Origin: Sphingopyxis sp.
Lineage (GTDB): Bacteria; Pseudomonadota; Alphaproteobacteria; Sphingomonadales; Sphingomonadaceae
Assembly (NCBI GenBank): GCA_030148985.1
Contig: JASBSJ010000065.1
Coordinates: 146,550 to 210,549, forward strand
Reading direction: 5' to 3'
DNA length: 64,000 bases
The notes below the pieces were generated by a model. That model made no database searches. It was given only the letters and a program-made list of their open reading frames with translations, and had not been told where the DNA came from. A program made the translations under genes and the position numbers. This document shows, one piece after another, positions 18,030-25,905 of this stretch; the first letter of the stretch is position 1, and every line of letters begins with the position of its first letter.

Positions 18030-18806
18030 ATGGCCGACAGGCTGAAAGGCAAGATAGCGCTGGTGACCGGCGCGGCGCAGGGAATTGGGGCCGGAATAGC
18101 CCGCGCCATGGCGGCCGAGGGCGCGAAGATATTCGCCGCCGATATCAACGCCGCCGGGGTCGAGGCGCTGGCCGTCGACATCGGTGCCGAGGCGATGGCG
18201 CTGGACGTGACGCGCGAAGAGGACTGGAAGGCGGCGGCCGATCGCATCGGCGCCAAGCTGTCGATCCTCGTCAACAATGCCGGCGTCGAACTGGTCAAGC
18301 CGATGACCGATCACAGCCTCTCCGACTGGCGGTCGGTCATGGCGGTCAATGTCGATGGCCTGTTCCTCGGCTGCCGCACCCTGCAACCCTTGCTCGCGAG
18401 CGGCGGGGCCGAGGGCGCGCCGTCGAGCGTCGTCAACATCTCGTCGATTGCCGGACTCGTCGGATATCCGGATCAGCTTGCCTATAACACGTCGAAAGGC
18501 GCCGTGCGGCACATGACCAAGAGCCTCGCGATCGAATGGGCGGCGCACGCATTGCCCATTCGGTGCAATTCGATCCATCCCGGCTGCATCCGCACGCCGA
18601 TGCTCGAAATGGCCGTCGAGGGATGGGTCCGTGAAGGATCGATCCCCGCCGACGATCCCTGGGGCGCGGTCGCCGCGCTCTGCCCGCTCAACGCCGTCGG
18701 GGCGCCCGCGGACATCGCCATGGGCGCGGTCTATCTCGCGAGCGACGAGGCGCGGTTCGTCACCGGGATCGAACTGGTGATCGACGGCGGATGGGTGGCA
18801 CGATGA
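18030..18806 (+). CDS. Short-chain dehydrogenase/reductase
   Basis: The 258-residue product is a classical SDR. It has the NAD(P) motif TGAAQGIGAGIA, the DxNAAG loop after beta-2 (ADINAAG, an acidic residue favouring NAD), NNAGVE, catalytic Ser (NISSIAGLVG) and YNTSK (Tyr-x3-Lys), and a GxxxDIAMGAVYLASDEA C-terminus. It would oxidise a secondary alcohol or reduce a ketone in the cytoplasm. The strong GGGAGG ribosome-binding site is 6 bp upstream. Its last 4 bases overlap the E1 alpha start (ATGA), so it is co-translated with the dehydrogenase genes. It may supply the alpha-hydroxyketone/diketone substrate for them (inference). Confidence 0.9.
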   Translation: MADRLKGKIALVTGAAQGIGAGIARAMAAEGAKIFAADINAAGVEALAVDIGAEAMALDVTREEDWKAAADRIGAKLSILVNNAGVELVKPMTDHSLSDWRSVMAVNVDGLFLGCRTLQPLLASGGAEGAPSSVVNISSIAGLVGYPDQLAYNTSKGAVRHMTKSLAIEWAAHALPIRCNSIHPGCIRTPMLEMAVEGWVREGSIPADDPWGAVAALCPLNAVGAPADIAMGAVYLASDEARFVTGIELVIDGGWVAR

Positions 18807-19795
18807 GCGACGCACCGAGCAATCGCAGCGACCGGCTGTGGATGTACACCACGATGGTCAAGAGCCGCTATTTCGAAGCCCTGATCAAGCCCGCCTATTT
18901 CGAAGGAAAGACGCCGGTTTTCAACATGGCGAAGGGGCCTTTGCCGGGCGAGATGCACCTCTCCGACGGGCAGGAACCCTGCGCGGTCGGCGTGTGCGCG
19001 CATCTGCGGCCCGGCGACACGGTCACCGCGACCCATCGTCCGCACCATGTTGCCATCGCCAAGGGTGTTGACCTTGATGCGATGGCGGCGGAGATTTTCG
19101 GCAAGGCATCGGGGCTGTCGGGCGGGCGCGGCGGGCATATGCACCTGTTCGACGCGCGGGTGAATTTCGCCTGTTCGGGGATTATCGCGCAAGGCCTTGG
19201 CCCCGCCGTCGGCGCGGCGCTGGCGAGCAAGCTGCGCGGTGAGGATCATGTCGCCGTCGCGTTCCTGGGCGAAGGCGCCGCCAACCAGGGTGCCTTTCAC
19301 GAGGCGCTCAACCTGGCCTCGGTGTGGAAGGTTCCGGCGGTCTTCGTTATCGAGGACAACAGCTATGGCATCTCGGTCGCGAAGCGCGATTGCACGGCGG
19401 TCGAGCGCAATTCGGACCGGGCCGCAGCCTATGCCATGCCCGGCCATTTCGTGGCGGGAAACGACGCCGACACGGTTTATCGCATAGCGGGCGAAGCGAT
19501 TGCGCGCGCGCGGCGCGGCGAGGGGCCTTCGTTGATCGAGATCGAGACCTGCCGGCTCGAAGGGCATTTCATGGGCGACGCCGAGGGTTATCGGCCCAAA
19601 GGTGAGGTCGACCGGCTGAAAGCAGCCGATCCGATACCCGCCTACCGCCAGCGTCTGCTGGCAGACGGGTTCGAGGCGGGCGAACTCGACAAGGCCGAAG
19701 CCGAAGCGCGCGCGGCGGTCGATGCCGCGTTCGCCGCGGCGCGCGCCGCCGCCTATCCGCAGCCCGAGGAGGCCTTTGCCCATGTCTTCGCCTGA
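18803..19795 (+). CDS. Thiamine-diphosphate dehydrogenase E1 alpha subunit
   Basis: The 330-residue product belongs to the E1 alpha family of pyruvate, branched-chain and acetoin dehydrogenases. Visible motifs are THRPHHVAIAKG, SGGRGGHMHLFD, and the ThDP motif GEGAANQGAFHEAL followed after the usual spacing by EDNSYGIS. RLEGHFMGDAEGYRP matches the phosphorylation-loop region. The compact length and GHMHLFD favour the acetoin dehydrogenase (AcoA) type, but pyruvate-type cannot be excluded. ATG 18803 is chosen because it overlaps the SDR stop (ATGA). It pairs with the downstream E1 beta, with which it overlaps by 14 bp. Confidence 0.87.
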   Translation: MSDAPSNRSDRLWMYTTMVKSRYFEALIKPAYFEGKTPVFNMAKGPLPGEMHLSDGQEPCAVGVCAHLRPGDTVTATHRPHHVAIAKGVDLDAMAAEIFGKASGLSGGRGGHMHLFDARVNFACSGIIAQGLGPAVGAALASKLRGEDHVAVAFLGEGAANQGAFHEALNLASVWKVPAVFVIEDNSYGISVAKRDCTAVERNSDRAAAYAMPGHFVAGNDADTVYRIAGEAIARARRGEGPSLIEIETCRLEGHFMGDAEGYRPKGEVDRLKAADPIPAYRQRLLADGFEAGELDKAEAEARAAVDAAFAAARAAAYPQPEEAFAHVFA

Positions 19796-20831
19796 CGCTC
19801 CCACCGTGATCGCGCCTGCCCGCCGCCTCACCATCGCACGCGCGATTGCCGAGGCAATCGGGCAGGAGATGGAGCGCGACGCGACTGTCCTCGTGATGGG
19901 CGAAGACATTGCCAAGCTGGGCGGCGTGTTCGGCACGACCACCGGCCTGCTCGACAAGTTCGGACCCGAGCGCGTGCGCGACACGCCGATTTCGGAGACC
20001 GCTTTCATCGGTGCCGCGACCGGGCTTGCCGCGGCCGGGATGCGCCCGATCGTCGAGCTGATGTTCGTCGACTTCTTCGGCGTTTGCATGGACGCCATCT
20101 ACAATCTGGCGGCGAAGCAATGCTATTTCTCGGGCGGGCAGGTGACCTGTCCGATGGTGCTGATGACGAGCGTCGGCGGCGGATATGGCGATGCCGGGCA
20201 GCACAGCCAGACGCTCTATGCCACTTTCGGCCATCTGCCGGGCCTCAAGGTCGTCATCCCGTCGAACGCGCATGATGCCAAGGGCCTGATGCTCGCGGCG
20301 ATCCGCGACCCCAATCCGGTCGTGTTCATGTATCACAAGGCGTTGCAGGGGATGGGCTGGCTCGGCACGGTGCAGCGATCGATCACCGACGTGCCCGATG
20401 CCGACTATCTGGTGCCGCTCGACAAGGCCAAGGTGGTGCGCGAGGGCAAGGATCTCACATTGGTCGGGCTGGGGCTGTCGGTTCATCAGGCTCTCGACGC
20501 CGCCGAGCGACTTTCGGGGGAGGGGGTTTCGGCCGAGGTCATCGACCTTGTCAGTATCGCACCGCTCGACCGCCAGGCAGTGCGCGCGTCGGTGCGCAAG
20601 ACAGGCCGCCTGCTTGCCATCGACGACGATTATCTGAGCTATGGCGTGGGCGCGGAGATCCTCGCGAGCGTCTGTGAAGCGGGTATCGCGTTGCGTTCGG
20701 CGCCGCAGCGCATCGCCTTTCCCGACATTCCCGTGCCCTTCACGCCCGTAATGGAGCATTTTGTGCTGCCAAACGCCGACAAGATCGTCGCGGCAGTACG
20801 CCATATGATGGAGCCTTCCGCCAATGACTGA
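19782..20831 (+). CDS. Thiamine-diphosphate dehydrogenase E1 beta subunit
   Basis: The 349-residue product is a transketolase-like E1 beta: MGEDIAKLGGVFGTT, RDTPISETAFIGAATGLAAAG, and a C-terminal transketolase domain (DLVSIAPLDRQAV, DDDYLSYGVGAEI). Together with E1 alpha it should form an alpha2beta2 unit that decarboxylates a 2-oxo acid or cleaves an acyloin and transfers the acyl/hydroxyalkyl group to lipoamide. Start is ATG 19782, preceded by GAGGAGG; it lies inside the E1 alpha reading frame. An upstream 20-residue extension is rejected. The stop overlaps the next gene by 8 bp. Confidence 0.87.
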   Translation: MSSPDAPTVIAPARRLTIARAIAEAIGQEMERDATVLVMGEDIAKLGGVFGTTTGLLDKFGPERVRDTPISETAFIGAATGLAAAGMRPIVELMFVDFFGVCMDAIYNLAAKQCYFSGGQVTCPMVLMTSVGGGYGDAGQHSQTLYATFGHLPGLKVVIPSNAHDAKGLMLAAIRDPNPVVFMYHKALQGMGWLGTVQRSITDVPDADYLVPLDKAKVVREGKDLTLVGLGLSVHQALDAAERLSGEGVSAEVIDLVSIAPLDRQAVRASVRKTGRLLAIDDDYLSYGVGAEILASVCEAGIALRSAPQRIAFPDIPVPFTPVMEHFVLPNADKIVAAVRHMMEPSAND

Positions 20832-21054
20832 CGTGACGATCCCGACCGGCCTCTGGAACGAAGGCGACGAGGCCGCGATTTCGGCGTGGCTCTATTCCAA
20901 TGGGGATAGCGTCGCTGAAAACGCCGTCCTGGCCGAGATCATGGTGGAAAAATCGAGCTTTGAGTTGCTGTCCCCGGCCGCAGGACGCCTGACGATATTG
21001 GTTGCGGCCGAAGAAGCGGTGCGACCGGGGCAGCTGGCCGCGCGCATCGATTGA
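20824..21054 (+). CDS. Free-standing lipoyl-domain protein
   Basis: The 76-residue product is a single biotinyl/lipoyl domain: WNEGDEAAISAWLYSNGDSVAEN, the modified-lysine turn EIMVEKSS (Lys43) and SPAAGRLTIL. There is no peripheral-subunit-binding domain and no acyltransferase core, which E2 proteins carry after their lipoyl domains. It begins inside the 3' end of E1 beta and is followed 3 bp later by a lipoate-ligase-like gene. It is most simply a detached swinging-arm carrier for the adjacent E1; biotinylation rather than lipoylation is the alternative, but the VEKSS turn lacks the MKM of biotin carriers. Confidence 0.82.
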   Translation: MTDVTIPTGLWNEGDEAAISAWLYSNGDSVAENAVLAEIMVEKSSFELLSPAAGRLTILVAAEEAVRPGQLAARID

Positions 21055-21057
21055 CCG

Positions 21058-21750
21058 ATGGCATCAGCCCCGACGGTTGGAGCGCTCGCGGCCGCAATCG
21101 CTGCGGGCGCTGTCATAGAGGAGGGAGGCGGACGCGACGCCATCGAAGCGGACGCCGAGCGGCTGGCGGCCTTGCTCAATGGCGATGCGGGCGCTCGCGG
21201 CCTCAGACTATGGACCAACCGGCAATGCCTTGTGACGACTCGCCGGATTGGGGCCCTGCCCAGCTTCGCGCGTGCCGCTGCTGCGAGCACCGCGCGAGGG
21301 TGGCCGGTGTTTGTAAGGACGAGCGGCGGAACAACGGTCGCTCACCGTCCAGGTACGCTGAACGTCAGCGTGTTCGACGCGTGGACCGACGACGGCCGTG
21401 ATGTGAGGAAATCCTTCGAGGGATTTTGCCGTCGGCTTGTGGCCGTGCTGCGTTCGGCCGGAATCGATGCGGATTTGGGATGGGTGCCCTTCAGCCATTG
21501 CGACGGGCGGTTCAACCTCGCGGTGGCCGGCCGCAAGATCGGCGGGACAGCCTCGCTTGTCCGCCGCCGCGGCACCACCATAGCGATGCTCGCGCACGCT
21601 TCAATCTGGATAGAGGGCGATGTGACGGTCGATTTGCAGGCAGTCGAGCGGTTCGAACGCGATATGGGGTTGGGCGTCGCCTATGACCGCCGTGCGCACG
21701 CGAGCATTTGCGATGTGGTGACCATGCCTGAGGCTCGGGCAGTGCGCTGA
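21058..21750 (+). CDS. Lipoate-protein ligase-like protein (LplA/BPL fold)
   Basis: The 230-residue product matches the biotin/lipoate ligase fold. The RTSGGTTVAHRPGTLNVS stretch (Arg87 onward) matches the RRxSGGGxVxHxxGxLN signature, and GRFNLAVAGRKIGGTA (Lys160) matches the catalytic GRK-x-x-G-(S/T)-A lysine motif. RGTTIAMLAHASIWI corresponds to the H-G-x-L strand. The canonical second Gly pair reads GGT rather than GGG. It follows the lipoyl-domain gene by 3 bp, so it is very likely dedicated to modifying that domain. It could alternatively be an octanoyltransferase or amidotransferase of the same fold. Confidence 0.72.
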   Translation: MASAPTVGALAAAIAAGAVIEEGGGRDAIEADAERLAALLNGDAGARGLRLWTNRQCLVTTRRIGALPSFARAAAASTARGWPVFVRTSGGTTVAHRPGTLNVSVFDAWTDDGRDVRKSFEGFCRRLVAVLRSAGIDADLGWVPFSHCDGRFNLAVAGRKIGGTASLVRRRGTTIAMLAHASIWIEGDVTVDLQAVERFERDMGLGVAYDRRAHASICDVVTMPEARAVR

Positions 21751-21818
21751 GCTTATGGAAATGAGCCCGCAGCGAGGTGTCTTGCAGCCGTTGGCCGACC
21801 TACGCGTCCCAGATCTGC

Positions 21819-22706
21819 TCAGGCCCGTTTGCGCGTCGGCGTCTTGGCGGATGTTTTTCTGCTTGTCTTTCCTTTCCGGGCCGAGGGCTTGCCAGTCGTG
21901 CGTTTCGCCGGGGTGCGCTTGCCGTCGCCGATCGATTTCTTGAGCGCCGCCATCAGATCGACGACATTCGAGCCGCCTGCGGCTGCTTCGGCGTCGCCCT
22001 CGTCGAGGTCGAGCGTCTTGCCCTTCTTCTTGCGCTCGATGAGATCGCGCAGCGCGTCCACATAGCGATCGTGAAAATCGCTCGCGTCAAAGCTGCCCGT
22101 CTTCTTGTCGATCAGCGTCGTCGCAAGATCGAGCAGTTCCTCGTCGGGGTCGCCTTCCGGAATGTCGCGAAAATAGCTCGCCGCCTTGTGAACCTCGTCG
22201 GCATAGCGCAGGGTCTCCATGACCAGCCCGCGCCCGCACGGCTTGAGGCTCACGACATGCTCGCGCCCGCGCATCGCGAGCTGGCCGAGGCCCGCCTTGC
22301 GCGTCTGGCGCAGCGCCTCGCGCAACACCACAAATGCCTCTTCGGCGAGATCGTCGGCGGGAACGACATAATAGGGCTTTTCGAAATAGATCATGTCGAT
22401 GTCGTTCGCCTCGACGAATTGGGTGAGTTCGAGGGTCTTGCGGCTTTCGAGCCTCACGCCCTCGATCTCCTCCTCGTCGAGAAGCACATATTTGTCCTTG
22501 GCATATTGGAAGCCCTTGACGATCTCGTCGACATCGACCGGCCCGATCCCGGGCACGACCTTTTCATAACGGACGCGCTTGCCCGACGGTTCGTGAATCT
22601 GGTTGAACGCAATGGTCGCACCGCTCTTCGTCGCCGAATAGACCTCGACCGGAATCGAAACGAGCGCCAGTCGGATCTGGCCTTTCCAATAGGGGCGCGC
22701 TGCCAT
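21819..22706 (-). CDS. ku: Ku DNA-end-binding protein
   Basis: The 295-residue product is a bacterial Ku. It binds double-strand DNA ends as a homodimer and recruits LigD for non-homologous end joining. The start (ARPYWKGQIRLALVSIPVEVY) and the core (SGKRVRYEKVVPGIGPVD, KYVLLDEEE, YFEKPYYVVP) are diagnostic. A lysine/threonine-rich tail (about residues 255-295) is typical of proteobacterial Ku and may bind DNA. It is the last gene of a ligD-xth-ku minus-strand operon, 27 bp after xth. Confidence 0.95.
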   Translation of the reverse strand: MAARPYWKGQIRLALVSIPVEVYSATKSGATIAFNQIHEPSGKRVRYEKVVPGIGPVDVDEIVKGFQYAKDKYVLLDEEEIEGVRLESRKTLELTQFVEANDIDMIYFEKPYYVVPADDLAEEAFVVLREALRQTRKAGLGQLAMRGREHVVSLKPCGRGLVMETLRYADEVHKAASYFRDIPEGDPDEELLDLATTLIDKKTGSFDASDFHDRYVDALRDLIERKKKGKTLDLDEGDAEAAAGGSNVVDLMAALKKSIGDGKRTPAKRTTGKPSARKGKTSRKTSAKTPTRKRA

Positions 22707-22733
22707 CCTTGCTCTCCTTATGGGCCTGTCCCC

Positions 22734-23543
22734 TCAATGCGCGGCGCCGCGCGACGTTCCCTTGGCGCGGCGCGCGCGAAGCTCGGCCCACGCAGGCGCA
22801 TGATCGCTCGTCTTTTCCCATTCGCGCGGCCGCCGATCCACATCAGCCGCGGCCAGCAGCTTTGCCGCAGGGCCGTTGAGTAGAAGATGGTCGATCCTGA
22901 GACCCGCATCGCGCTCGAAGGAACGGCGCCAATAATGCCAGAAGCTGTAGATCGTCTCCCCCGGATGGAGATGGCGGATGGCATCGGTCCAGCCCTGATC
23001 GAGGAGGCGCTGATAGGCGGCGCGCACCTCGGGCGCGAAAAGCGCGTCCCCCCGCCAGCGGTCGGGCGCATAAACGTCGATGTCGGTCGGCATTACGTTG
23101 AAATCGCCCGCGACGACAACGGGCGCGTCGAGTTCGATGAGCGTCGCGAGATGCGCTTCAAGGCGATCGAACCAGCGCAGCTTATAGTCGAACTTGGGCC
23201 CGGGGCGCGGATTGCCATTGGGCAGATAGAGGCCGGCGACGAGGATACCGTCGATGGCCGCCTCGATATAGCGGCTCTGATCGTCCGCCGCGTCGCCGGG
23301 TAGGTGGCGCCGCGTTTCGTGGATGGCGCCGCGGCGGCTCAGTATGGCAACACCGTTCCAGCGCGGTTGGCCGCGCCAGATCGCTTCATAGCCGGCATCC
23401 TCGATCGCCTGCGCGGGGAATTTCGCCTGCGGGGCCTTCAGCTCCTGGAGGACGACAATATCAGGCTTCGCCAGCTCCAGCCATTTGAGGAGAATGGGAA
23501 GGCGGCCGTTGATCCCGTTCACATTATAAGTGGCGATCTTCAC
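22734..23543 (-). CDS. xth: Exodeoxyribonuclease III family nuclease
   Basis: The 269-residue product is an EEP-fold exonuclease III/AP endonuclease: MKIATYNVNGINGR, QELKAPQ (catalytic Glu), YLPNGNP, GDFNVMPTDID, YSFWHYWRRSFERDAGLRIDHLL and the terminal SDHAPAW. It would cut at abasic sites and remove 3' blocking phosphate/phosphoglycolate ends. Start is GTG 23543 overlapping the ligD stop (GTGA); a 111-residue upstream extension in this frame has no family character. Its place between ligD and ku suggests a dedicated end-cleaning role in NHEJ. Confidence 0.92.
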   Translation of the reverse strand: MKIATYNVNGINGRLPILLKWLELAKPDIVVLQELKAPQAKFPAQAIEDAGYEAIWRGQPRWNGVAILSRRGAIHETRRHLPGDAADDQSRYIEAAIDGILVAGLYLPNGNPRPGPKFDYKLRWFDRLEAHLATLIELDAPVVVAGDFNVMPTDIDVYAPDRWRGDALFAPEVRAAYQRLLDQGWTDAIRHLHPGETIYSFWHYWRRSFERDAGLRIDHLLLNGPAAKLLAAADVDRRPREWEKTSDHAPAWAELRARRAKGTSRGAAH

Positions 23544-25396
23544 AGGTCGGGCAGATCCTGCTCGGCGCGTCCCCAACCGGCGAGTGCCTTCGAGTGCGCG
23601 CGCTTGAGCAAGGTCGCAGCGTCGGTGACGTGAAAATGCGAGGGTTTGTCGATCGTCGCCATTTCCTTCCATGTGAGGGGCGCGGCGACGGGCGCGCCTT
23701 CGCGGGCGCGCGCCGAATAGGGCATCACCGCGGTCGCGCCGCGCTGGTTGCGCAGATAGTCGACGAAAATTTTTCCTTTGCGCTTCGCCTTGGGCAACGC
23801 AGCTGTAAATTTGTCGGGGTCGGCCTGCGCGGCAGCGAGCGCAAGACGGCGGGCAAAATCCTTGACCTCGTCCCAATCGGCGCGCGGCACGAGCGGCGCG
23901 ATCACATGCACCCCCTTGCCGCCGGTCAGCATCGGAAAGCTTTGCAGGCCGAGCGACGTCAGAATCTCGCGGAAGCGAAAGGCGGCGGCGCGCACAGCCG
24001 CGAAGTCGAGCCCGGTGTCGGGATCGAGATCGAAGACGAGACGGTCGGGCTTTTCGATATCCTCGATGCGCGCGCCCCAGCCGTGAAATTCGATCGTTCC
24101 CATCTGGACGCAGCTCAGCAGCCCTTCGGGCGTGTCGACATAGATATAGGGCTCGGTCTCGCCGTCCTTCTCCTCGATCGCGACATGCTTGACCGCTTCG
24201 CCGAAGCTTCCTGTGTCATGCTTCTGGAAGAAGCATTTTTTGGCACGGCCCTGCGGACAGCGCACGAGGCTGATCGGGCGCGAGCCCGCCCAGGGGAGCA
24301 TCACCGGCGCCATCGCGGCGTAATAGTCCGCGAGGTCGCCCTTGGTGACGCCTGCCTCGGGAAAGATGACGCGGTCGCGGCTGCTGATCGGTACCGCCGC
24401 CGGTTCGCTTGCCATGGTGACATCCTCCTCGGTTTCGAACTCGATCGATTGCGCTCTCTTGTCTTCGCGCAGCCCGAGATAGCTGGGATGGCGCAGCGTT
24501 CCCTTGCGTGTGCGTTCGGCATAGGCGATTTCGGCAACAAGTCGGGGTTCGATCCAGCGCGCATCGCGTACTTCTGCGCGCGGCGCGTGTACCGTTGGAC
24601 TTCTGCGCGCGAGCGGTTTCATTAACGCCTCGAGACGGCGCAGCTCGGCCGCGTCGAAACCCGTCCCGACCTTGCCAGCATAGCGCAGCGTGCCATTCTC
24701 GTGGAGGCCAAGGATCAGCGAACGAAAGCTGCGCGCCTTGTCCGAGGGCGTCCAGCCGACGATCACAAACTCCTGACGCCGGACGCACTTGATTTTAAGC
24801 CAGTTGCCCGAGCGTGCTCCGACATAGCGGCTGCCGGCGCGCTTCGAGATGACCCCTTCGAGCCCCGCCTTGCAGAAGCGTGCGAGAAGCTCCTCGCCGC
24901 CGCCCTCGATATGTTCCGAATAGCGGATGCGGCCCGTGCCGGGGACAATCGCTTCGAGACGCGCCTTGCGTTCGATCAGCGGCCGGCCCGTCAGATCCGC
25001 CCCATCGAGTTCGAGCAGATCGAAAGCATAATAGTCGATCACCGAGGCGTCGCTTTTGAGGGCGTTCTGTAGCGCCTGGAAATCGGAACGCCCATCGGCG
25101 TCGAGAACGACCGCCTCGCCGTCGATCAGCGCGCTTTCGACGTCGAGCGCGGCCGCGGCGGCAAGCAGCGGCGCAAAACGCTCTGACCAGTCGAGCCCCG
25201 AGCGCGTATAGGCGCGCGCCTCGCCGCCGCCGACCGCAACGAGCAGACGGTATCCGTCATATTTCATTTCATGCAGCCAGGCGTTGCCCGAAGGGACGGT
25301 GTCGACGAGCCGCGCGAGCTGCAGCGGCCGGAAAGCAGGGGGGCGTCCGGGCCGGGTGGCGCCTTTGATGCGGGCGGGAACGCTGCGTCGGGCCAT
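23540..25396 (-). CDS. ligD: NHEJ ligase LigD (ligase + polymerase domains)
   Basis: The 618-residue product has an N-terminal ATP-dependent DNA ligase domain (about 20-330) with adenylation motif EMKYDGYRL (Lys45), IDGEAV, GLEGVISKR and WLKIKC. A C-terminal primase-polymerase domain (about 345-610) carries VIFPEAGVTKGDLADYY, QKHDTGSF, the metal-binding VFDLDPD and TGGKGVHV. There is no N-terminal or central 3'-phosphoesterase domain, which many LigD proteins have. The start is ATG 25396 (MARRSVPAR); the long upstream frame (to 25753) lacks domain sequence. Ribosome-binding site is weak. First gene of ligD-xth-ku. Confidence 0.92.
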   Translation of the reverse strand: MARRSVPARIKGATRPGRPPAFRPLQLARLVDTVPSGNAWLHEMKYDGYRLLVAVGGGEARAYTRSGLDWSERFAPLLAAAAALDVESALIDGEAVVLDADGRSDFQALQNALKSDASVIDYYAFDLLELDGADLTGRPLIERKARLEAIVPGTGRIRYSEHIEGGGEELLARFCKAGLEGVISKRAGSRYVGARSGNWLKIKCVRRQEFVIVGWTPSDKARSFRSLILGLHENGTLRYAGKVGTGFDAAELRRLEALMKPLARRSPTVHAPRAEVRDARWIEPRLVAEIAYAERTRKGTLRHPSYLGLREDKRAQSIEFETEEDVTMASEPAAVPISSRDRVIFPEAGVTKGDLADYYAAMAPVMLPWAGSRPISLVRCPQGRAKKCFFQKHDTGSFGEAVKHVAIEEKDGETEPYIYVDTPEGLLSCVQMGTIEFHGWGARIEDIEKPDRLVFDLDPDTGLDFAAVRAAAFRFREILTSLGLQSFPMLTGGKGVHVIAPLVPRADWDEVKDFARRLALAAAQADPDKFTAALPKAKRKGKIFVDYLRNQRGATAVMPYSARAREGAPVAAPLTWKEMATIDKPSHFHVTDAATLLKRAHSKALAGWGRAEQDLPDL

Positions 25397-25905
25397 GGGA
25401 TCCAGACGCGGAAGGCGCCGCTTCGTTCCGCTGGTCTGGCATGATTCGCTTGGAACGGCAGAGGCGGGGCCGGAGAGGGTTCGGCTGTGTGAGCAATCAG
25501 ATCGACCAGCAATGCGCCGGACGCCAAAAAGGCCGCACCATTCAGACGCGGCCTTTCCGGCATTGTTATGCTCCCCCCTCGACGAACCGGGTCGCGCGAT
25601 TCGCCGAAGACGGTTTGAAGAGATAACCATTTGTGCACGAACGTCAATTCCATTGACAATACAATGGGAACCATTTTGGGACAGGTGAAGATGGGACGAT
25701 CGCAGGTGTCCGATTGGCGCGTGGCCCGGCATCCTTGGACATTGGCCGCGCACGTTGGCGTAACAGGCCAGGTTGGCCCATTGTTTCGAACCGAGCCGAT
25801 GGTACGAAACGAACTCTCGACGTCTCGCAAATTATCTGATCCAGAGGCGCGTATGTTGCCGGGGGCGCCGACGCGTTTACCGCACCGAAGTCAGGGAGAG
25901 CCAAC
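25397..25905. other. Intergenic region between ligD and acyl-CoA dehydrogenase genes
   Basis: A 509-bp divergent spacer with no supported gene. It contains an inverted repeat CCATTG (25650-25655) / CAATGG (25662-25667) with a 6-bp spacer that may be an operator. A TTGACA at 25653-25658 overlaps it but has no acceptable -10 partner. Promoters for both directions should lie here but are not resolved. Confidence 0.45.

Noticed and set aside
25653..25681. Promoter from the TTGACA at 25653
   Set aside because: No -10-like hexamer at 16-18 bp; the sequence there is GT-rich.
25397..25753. N-terminal extension of LigD that might contain the missing phosphoesterase domain
   Set aside because: The ~119 upstream residues contain no phosphoesterase motif (HxDxR and similar) and look like translated non-coding DNA.
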